Source: Lacticaseibacillus kribbianus (GTDB lineage: Bacteria > Bacillota > Bacilli > Lactobacillales > Lactobacillaceae). Taken from it: a DNA stretch of 64,000 bases. Where the stretch lies: contig NZ_JAIPUL010000004.1 of the NCBI RefSeq assembly GCF_020180945.1, positions 124,001 through 188,000 on the forward strand. Direction: 5' to 3'. Each line of letters begins with the position of its first letter. The stretch's first letter is position 1. The position numbers and the translations under genes were made by a program. The notes beneath the pieces were generated by a model. That model saw nothing but the letters and a program-made list of their open reading frames with translations. It was not told the origin of the DNA and made no database searches. Below, piece by piece: positions 58,794 through 64,000 of the stretch.

Positions 58794-61652
58794 ATGGCAA
58801 ACGATAAAATTGTGATTCACGGCGCCCGCGCGCACAACCTGAAGAACATCGACGTGACGATTCCGCGCAACAAGCTGGTCGTGATGACCGGCCTGTCCGG
58901 CTCGGGCAAGTCCAGCCTGGCGTTCGACACGCTGTACGCGGAGGGCCAGCGCCGCTACGTGGAGAGCCTGTCCGCGTACGCCCGCCAGTTTCTGGGCCAG
59001 ATGGACAAGCCGGACGTCGACTCGATCGATGGGCTGAGCCCCGCCATCTCCATCGACCAGAAGACCACCAGCAAGAACCCGCGCAGTACGGTCGGCACGG
59101 TCACCGAGATCAACGACTACCTGCGCCTGCTGTGGGCCCGCATCGGCCACCCCATCTGCCCCAACGACGGCACCCCGATCGTGTCGCAAAGCGTCGAGCA
59201 GATGGTCGACCGGGTCCAAAAGCTCCCGGACAAGACCCGCATCCAGATCCTGAGCCCGATCGTCCGCCACAAGAAGGGCGGCCACAAGAAGGTGCTGGAG
59301 AAAATCGTGCGCGAGGGCTACGTGCGCATGCGCGTCGACGGTGAGGTGATGGACGCGACCGCCGACCTCGAGCTGGACAAGAACAAGTTCCACGACATCG
59401 ACATCGTGATCGACCGCATCGTGACCAAGCCGGAGGTGCGCTCGCGCCTGTTCGACTCCTTCGAGGCCGCGCTGCGCCTCGCCGAGGGGTACGCCACCGT
59501 CGACGTGATCGGGTCCGACCCGCTGGTGTTCTCCGAGCACTTCGCCTGTCCCTTGTGCGGGTTCACCATCGGGGTGCTTGAGCCGCGCCTGTTCTCCTTC
59601 AACGCGCCGTTCGGGGCCTGCCCGGAGTGCGACGGCCTGGGCCAGAAGCTGACGGTCGACGTCGACCTCGTGGTGCCGGACCGCAGCAAGACGCTGGCCG
59701 AGGGCGCGATCGCCCCGTGGTCCAGCGCGACGTCGGTGTACTACCCGTCGATGCTGGAACAGGCGGCCAAGGCCTTCAAGGTGCCGATGGACAAGCCGTT
59801 TGAGAAGCTGACCGCCCGCCAGCAGGACCTGATCCTGCGCGGCAGCAACGGGAAGGTGTTCCATTTTCACAGCCACAGCGACTTCGGCGGCGTCAAGGAC
59901 CAGGACGTGCCGTTCGAGGGCGTGCTGAACAACGTCGAGCGCCGCTACCGCTCCAACAACTACGCGTTCGGCTCCGACCAGATGCGCCAGTACATGACCG
60001 CCCTGGTCTGCCCGGTCTGCCACGGCAAGCGGCTGAACCGCCAGGCCCTGGCCGTCAAGGTCGAGGGCCGCGACATCGCCGAGGCCTCCGACATGTCGAT
60101 CAAGGACGCGCTACCGTTCTACCAGGGCATCACCCTGACCGAAAACGAGAAGGTGATCGCCCAGCCAATCGTCAAGGAGGTCGCCGACCGCCTGACCTTC
60201 CTCAAAAACGTCGGGCTGGACTACCTGACCCTGAGCCGCGCCGCGGGCACCCTGTCCGGCGGGGAGGCCCAGCGCATCCGCCTGGCCACCCAGATCGGAT
60301 CGAACCTCTCCGGCGTGATGTACATCCTGGACGAGCCGTCGATCGGCCTGCACCAGCGCGACAACGACCGCCTGATCCGCTCGCTGAAGAAGATGCGCGA
60401 CCTGGGCAACACCCTGATCGTGGTCGAGCACGACGAGGACACGATGCTTGCGGCCGACTACCTGGTCGACGTCGGCCCCGGCGCCGGCGACAACGGCGGG
60501 CGCATCATGGCCGCCGGCACCCCCAAGCAGGTGATGCGCTCGGCCAAGTCTTTGACCGGGCAGTACCTGTCCGGCAAGAAGTTCATCCCGGTGCCGACCA
60601 CGCGCCGGCCGGGCAACGGCCAGTCGATCCGGCTGTTCGGTGCCGCGGCCAACAACCTCAAGCACATCGACGTGGAGTTTCCCCTCGGCAAGTTCGTGGC
60701 GGTGACCGGCGTCTCCGGCTCCGGCAAGTCCACCCTGGTCAACGCGATTCTCAAGCGGGTGCTGGCGCAAAAGCTGTACCACAACTCGGAAAAGCCCGGC
60801 GCCTATGACCGCATCGAGGGCTTTGAGAACATCGAGAAGCTCGTGGACATCGACCAAAGCCCAATCGGCCGCACCCCGCGCAGCAACCCGGCGACCTACA
60901 CCGGCGTGTTCAACGACATCCGCGCGCTGTTCGCCCAGACCCAGGAGGCCAAGCTGCGCGGCTACAGCCAGGGCCGCTTCTCCTTCAACGTCAAGGGCGG
61001 CCGCTGCGAGAACTGCAAGGGCGACGGCATCATCAAGATCGAGATGAACTTCCTGCCCGACGTCTACGTGCCTTGCGAGGTCTGCCACGGCAACCGCTAC
61101 AACTCCGAGACCCTAGAGGTGACCTACAAGGGCAAAAACATCGCCGAGGTCCTCAACATGACCGTCGACGAGGCGGTGAAGTTCTTCGCGCCGATCCCCA
61201 AGATCGCGCGCAAGCTTCAGACCATTGTCGACGTCGGCCTGGGCTACGTCACCATGGGCCAAAGCGCGACGACCCTGTCCGGCGGCGAGGCGCAGCGCAT
61301 GAAGCTGGCCTCGGAGCTGCAGAAGCTCTCCACCGGCCGCAACTTCTACATCCTCGACGAGCCGACCACCGGCCTGCACACCGACGACATCCGCCGGCTG
61401 CTGGAGGTGCTTCAGCGGCTGGTCGACGAGGGCAACACGGTGCTCGTGATCGAGCACAACCTCGACGTGATCAAGACCGCCGACTGGCTGATCGACCTCG
61501 GCCCGGAAGGCGGGGACGGCGGCGGCACCGTGATTGCCACCGGCACGCCGGAGACCATCGCGGCCAACCCCAAGAGCTACACCGGCATCTACCTCCAGCC
61601 GATCCTGACGCGCGACAAGGCGCGCGCCGCGGCGCTGGCGGACAAGGCGTAG
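58794..61652 (+). CDS. uvrA: excinuclease ABC subunit A
   Basis: DNA-damage recognition ATPase of nucleotide excision repair. The 952 residues have two ABC modules: the first Walker [13 protein letters not shown], the second [15 protein letters not shown], with signatures [12 protein letters not shown] and [12 protein letters not shown]. Zinc-finger cysteines are present ([26 protein letters not shown]). Its start lies just after uvrB, so both share the LexA-controlled promoter. Confidence 0.97.
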   Translation: MANDKIVIHGARAHNLKNIDVTIPRNKLVVMTGLSGSGKSSLAFDTLYAEGQRRYVESLSAYARQFLGQMDKPDVDSIDGLSPAISIDQKTTSKNPRSTVGTVTEINDYLRLLWARIGHPICPNDGTPIVSQSVEQMVDRVQKLPDKTRIQILSPIVRHKKGGHKKVLEKIVREGYVRMRVDGEVMDATADLELDKNKFHDIDIVIDRIVTKPEVRSRLFDSFEAALRLAEGYATVDVIGSDPLVFSEHFACPLCGFTIGVLEPRLFSFNAPFGACPECDGLGQKLTVDVDLVVPDRSKTLAEGAIAPWSSATSVYYPSMLEQAAKAFKVPMDKPFEKLTARQQDLILRGSNGKVFHFHSHSDFGGVKDQDVPFEGVLNNVERRYRSNNYAFGSDQMRQYMTALVCPVCHGKRLNRQALAVKVEGRDIAEASDMSIKDALPFYQGITLTENEKVIAQPIVKEVADRLTFLKNVGLDYLTLSRAAGTLSGGEAQRIRLATQIGSNLSGVMYILDEPSIGLHQRDNDRLIRSLKKMRDLGNTLIVVEHDEDTMLAADYLVDVGPGAGDNGGRIMAAGTPKQVMRSAKSLTGQYLSGKKFIPVPTTRRPGNGQSIRLFGAAANNLKHIDVEFPLGKFVAVTGVSGSGKSTLVNAILKRVLAQKLYHNSEKPGAYDRIEGFENIEKLVDIDQSPIGRTPRSNPATYTGVFNDIRALFAQTQEAKLRGYSQGRFSFNVKGGRCENCKGDGIIKIEMNFLPDVYVPCEVCHGNRYNSETLEVTYKGKNIAEVLNMTVDEAVKFFAPIPKIARKLQTIVDVGLGYVTMGQSATTLSGGEAQRMKLASELQKLSTGRNFYILDEPTTGLHTDDIRRLLEVLQRLVDEGNTVLVIEHNLDVIKTADWLIDLGPEGGDGGGTVIATGTPETIAANPKSYTGIYLQPILTRDKARAAALADKA

Positions 61653-61718
61653 CCACGCACCACAAAAGGCGGTTGTCCCGCCTCCCATTCGGGGGCGGGG
61701 CAACCGCCTTTGGCGTGG
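61653..61718 (+). terminator. hairpin/terminator after uvrA, AAGGCGGT family
   Basis: CCACGC (61653-61658) with GCGTGG (61713-61718), AAAGGCGGTTG (61665-61675) with CAACCGCCTTT (61701-61711), and a GC-rich inner stem. It shares the AAGGCGGT arm with the elements near 16.2 and 62.45 kb. Confidence 0.65.
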
Positions 61719-61810
61719 GCTGCGGGGAAAAGCAAGAGGCAACGGGAAGGCGCCGTCAGCGCCGCGCCCGGCCGGCGCGCAGCGGAGGCAGGAAGCGGGG
61801 CCGCTTTTGC

Positions 61811-61839
61811 TTGTGCAAGTTGGCGCAAGCCCGTACAAT
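61811..61839 (+). promoter_or_regulatory. sigma-A promoter of the DUF308 gene
   Basis: TTGTGC (61811-61816), 17 bases, and TACAAT (61834-61839), 23 bases before the start codon. Confidence 0.6.
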
Positions 61840-61862
61840 AGGGGCAAGAAAGCGGTGAGAAA

Positions 61863-62405
61863 ATGTTCAATCGACAAGCACATTTCGGCTTCGACTGGGG
61901 CGAGTTCATCACAGGGGTCGCCCTGATCGTCGCGGCCATCGTGATGCTGCGCAACCCGGGCGCCACGATCCTGACTTTGACCTTCATTTTCGCAATCGTT
62001 GCGATCATTCGCGGGATTGCCACCCTGGCCGGCTTCTCCAAGCTGCGCGAGTACACGGGCAAGAAGTCCTGGCTCTCGCTTCTGGCTGGGCTCCTGGACC
62101 TCGGCCTGGGGATCGTCTTCCTGTTCAACCTGGTGACGGCGGCCATGACTTTATCCTACCTGTTTGCGGCGTGGTTTTTGATCGACGCGATCGCCAACCT
62201 GTTCAACGTCGGCCACCTGCGCCGCGCCGGCATCGGCTGGGTGATCCTCGACCTGTTGCTGGACCTGTTCACCGTGGTGGTCGGGGTGCTGCTGTTGATG
62301 CAGCCGGTGGTCGCCGCGGTCGGCATGGTGTCGCTGCTGGCGATTGCCTTCGTCCTGCTGGGCCTGACCGCCATCATCACGGCGATTGCCCGGCGCCAGC
62401 TGTAG
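61863..62405 (+). CDS. DUF308/HdeD-like membrane protein
   Basis: A 180-residue membrane protein with six hydrophobic helices in three pairs, the repeat pattern of the HdeD/DUF308 family (segments such as GVALIVAAIVMLRNPGATIL and LLAGLLDLGLGIVFLFN). HdeD is linked to acid resistance in enterobacteria; the role here is not known. GGTGAGA precedes the ATG. It has its own promoter and lies between uvrA and rapZ, which are often adjacent in lactobacilli. Confidence 0.88.
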   Translation: MFNRQAHFGFDWGEFITGVALIVAAIVMLRNPGATILTLTFIFAIVAIIRGIATLAGFSKLREYTGKKSWLSLLAGLLDLGLGIVFLFNLVTAAMTLSYLFAAWFLIDAIANLFNVGHLRRAGIGWVILDLLLDLFTVVVGVLLLMQPVVAAVGMVSLLAIAFVLLGLTAIITAIARRQL

Positions 62406-62441
62406 CCAAAAACGCGGAGCGCGAGCCTGCCTCGCCCCACG

Positions 62442-62498
62442 AAAGGCGGTTGTCGCGTGTCTTCCCGAGCTCGGGAAGGGCGTGGCGACCGCCTTTTG
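62442..62498 (+). terminator. hairpin/terminator, AAGGCGGT family
   Basis: AAAGGCGGT (62442-62450) pairs with ACCGCCTTT ending at 62496. The inner CTTCCCGAGCTCGGGAAG (62461-62478) is a perfect 18-bp palindrome. It follows the DUF308 gene. Confidence 0.65.
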
Positions 62499-62574
62499 CG
62501 TGCGTGCGGGCGCGGCGCGCCGCGCTCGAACCGGCGGCCGCGCACTCCCGCTGGGAATGACACGCCCGGCATGT

Positions 62575-62610
62575 TATAATTAACTTATTAAGTCTCAGGC
62601 GAGTGCCTGA
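62575..62610 (+). promoter_or_regulatory. -10 box and leader hairpin of rapZ
   Basis: TGT-TATAAT (62572-62580) is an extended -10. TCAGGC-GAGT-GCCTGA (62595-62610) forms a 6-bp hairpin near the 5' end of the mRNA, just before the AGAAGGA ribosome site. Confidence 0.55.
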
Positions 62611-62627
62611 CGAAAGAAGGAATAGCG

Positions 62628-63512
62628 ATGAGCGATAGCTTGAACCTAGTGGTGATCACCGGGATGTCCGGGGCCGGCAAGACCGTGGCGATGCAGTCCT
62701 TTGAGGACCTCGGCTACTTTTGCGTCGACAACATGCCCCCGGCGCTTTTGCCCAAGTTCTGGGAGCTGGTGAAGGAAAGCGGCAAGATCGACAAGGTCGC
62801 GCTGGTCGTGGACCTGCGCTCGCACGCCTTTTACGACCAGATCCTCGACATGCTGACGGGGCTGGACAAGGCCGAAAAAGTCGCGACCAAGATCCTGTTT
62901 CTCGACGCGACGGACGCTGAGCTGGTCTCGCGCTACAAGGAGACGCGCCGCAGTCACCCGCTGGCCATGGAGGGCCGGCTGATGGACGGCATCCGAAAGG
63001 AGCGCAACCTGCTGACCGAGCTGCGCAACCGCGCCCAGGTCGTGATCGACACCACCAACCTCAGCCCGCGCCAGCTGCGCGAGAAGCTGTTTTTGACCTT
63101 CAAGAACACCGAACACCCGACCTTCCACGTTGAGGTGATGAGCTTCGGCTTCAAGTACGGGCTGCCGATCGATGCCGACATCGTGATGGACGTGCGCTTC
63201 TTGCCCAACCCGTATTACGTGCCGGAGTTCCGCAGCCAGACCGGCAAGGACCAGCCGGTGTACGACTACGTGATGAAGCAGCCCGCGGCGGAAAAATTCT
63301 ACCAGGAGTTCTACGCGCTGCTTGAGGACGTGATGCCCCAGTACCAAAAGGAGGGCAAGTCCAGCGTCACCATCGCCATCGGCTGCACCGGCGGCCAGCA
63401 CCGCAGCGTCGCCTTCGCCGAGCGCATCGGCAAGGCCTTCGCCAGCGCGTACCCGGTCGACATCACGCATCGAGACGTCAACAAGCGCAAAGCGACGGTG
63501 AACCGCTCATGA
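62628..63512 (+). CDS. rapZ: RNase adapter / nucleotide-binding protein RapZ (YvcJ)
   Basis: P-loop protein of 294 residues with Walker [21 protein letters not shown], the [16 protein letters not shown] segment, and the C-terminal [20 protein letters not shown] that binds phosphorylated sugars in the E. coli homologue. In Firmicutes (YvcJ) it affects competence and wall metabolism; the partner is less clear. AGAAGGA precedes the ATG. The next gene, yvcK, overlaps by four bases, the conserved rapZ-yvcK(-whiA) order. Confidence 0.95.
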   Translation: MSDSLNLVVITGMSGAGKTVAMQSFEDLGYFCVDNMPPALLPKFWELVKESGKIDKVALVVDLRSHAFYDQILDMLTGLDKAEKVATKILFLDATDAELVSRYKETRRSHPLAMEGRLMDGIRKERNLLTELRNRAQVVIDTTNLSPRQLREKLFLTFKNTEHPTFHVEVMSFGFKYGLPIDADIVMDVRFLPNPYYVPEFRSQTGKDQPVYDYVMKQPAAEKFYQEFYALLEDVMPQYQKEGKSSVTIAIGCTGGQHRSVAFAERIGKAFASAYPVDITHRDVNKRKATVNRS

Positions 63513-64000
63513 CCACAGAAAATGATCGCACCATCCGCGTGATCCGCGGGCGCCGGCCCAAGGTCGTCGTCATCGGCGGCGGCACCGGCCTACCGGTCAT
63601 CGTCAAGAGCCTGCACGAGCAAAACGCCGACGTCACCGCCATCGTGACGGTGGCCGACGACGGCGGCTCCAGCGGCATCATCCGAAACTACATCAACGTC
63701 GTGCCGCCCGGTGACATCCGCAACGTCCTGGTGGCCCTGTCCGATCTGCCGCAGCTGTACTTGGACATCTTCCAGTACCGCTTCTGCTCGGGCGACGCGT
63801 TCTTTGCCGGCCACGCGATCGGCAACCTGATCATCGCGGCCCTGTCGGAGATGCGCAGCGGCATTTTCGATGCCGTCCAGCAGCTGTCCTCGATGATGAA
63901 GGTGGACGGCCACATCTACCCGGCAGCCGACCGCCCGCTGACGCTGCACGCCGACTTCGACGACGGCACAAGCCTCGCCGGGGAGGCCGAGATCACCGCC
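63509..64000 (+). CDS. yvcK: YvcK family gluconeogenesis factor (partial, cut by window end)
   Basis: The first 164 codons of a CofD/YvcK-like protein. The nucleotide-binding loop [17 protein letters not shown], the motif [17 protein letters not shown] and [11 protein letters not shown] are all typical. YvcK proteins bind UDP-sugars and steer carbon toward peptidoglycan precursors during growth on gluconeogenic substrates. The ATG overlaps the rapZ stop (ATGA). The gene runs off the end of the window and is complete there as far as visible. Confidence 0.94.
   Translation, partial: MTTENDRTIRVIRGRRPKVVVIGGGTGLPVIVKSLHEQNADVTAIVTVADDGGSSGIIRNYINVVPPGDIRNVLVALSDLPQLYLDIFQYRFCSGDAFFAGHAIGNLIIAALSEMRSGIFDAVQQLSSMMKVDGHIYPAADRPLTLHADFDDGTSLAGEAEITA

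Overview
The window reads as a chromosomal segment from a GC-rich member of the Lactobacillaceae, probably close to Lacticaseibacillus. The evidence is the lactobacillus-type gene order hprK-lgt-gpsA-trxB-phosphoglucomutase and uvrB-uvrA-...-rapZ-yvcK, AGGAGG-type ribosome binding sites with many TTG and GTG starts, and a D-aspartate ligase of the kind that builds the D-Asp cross-bridge of this group. No tRNA, rRNA, CRISPR array, prophage or transposase gene was seen. Species cannot be fixed from sequence reading alone.

Layout. 0-9.7 kb: an ABC efflux pair, a PadR regulator with a LiaX-like DUF4097 protein, an LmrB-type drug exporter with a DUF4811 partner, a 2H phosphoesterase, and a GntR regulator with two membrane proteins. 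9.8-20.5 kb: a CNNM/CorC-type membrane protein, a PARG-like macrodomain protein, a methyltransferase, acetyltransferases, a small XRE regulator with a palindromic operator, a tyrosine phosphatase, a stress protein, Tag glycosylase, an EamA transporter and small unknowns. 20.7-25.5 kb: a TetR-controlled ABC exporter and an amino-acid permease. 25.8-29.5 kb: nucleoside salvage (adenosine deaminase divergent from pyrimidine-nucleoside phosphorylase) and a metallophosphatase. 29.5-30.4 kb: no convincing protein gene. It holds a roughly 400-nt candidate structured RNA with its own promoter, cre-like site, end-to-end pairing and terminator, followed by hairpin-cored repeats.

30.4-44.2 kb: exodeoxyribonuclease III, an exonuclease, MurB, the polyamine uptake operon (XRE-cupin regulator, potABCD), a Lys/Ala-repeat membrane protein, a membrane MutS-like ATPase, D-aspartate ligase, a second stress protein, two more copies of the 30-kb repeats, SfsA and an AI-2E family protein. 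44.2-49.4 kb: small unknowns, phosphoglycerate mutase, a lipoprotein, and an MFS exporter divergent from an Rgg-type regulator. 49.4-64 kb: core genes hprK, lgt, gpsA, trxB, phosphoglucomutase, a GNAT, a YfbR-like nucleotidase, uvrB and uvrA (LexA box plus leader hairpin), a DUF308 protein, rapZ and the start of yvcK, cut by the window edge.

The strongest novelty candidates are the 29.6-30.0 kb RNA, the family of about 125-bp repeats whose arms vary while staying self-complementary (30.0-30.3 and 42.1-42.35 kb), a TetR operator nearly duplicated in the upstream gene's terminator stem, and a Tag glycosylase lacking the zinc-binding cysteines known from the E. coli enzyme.
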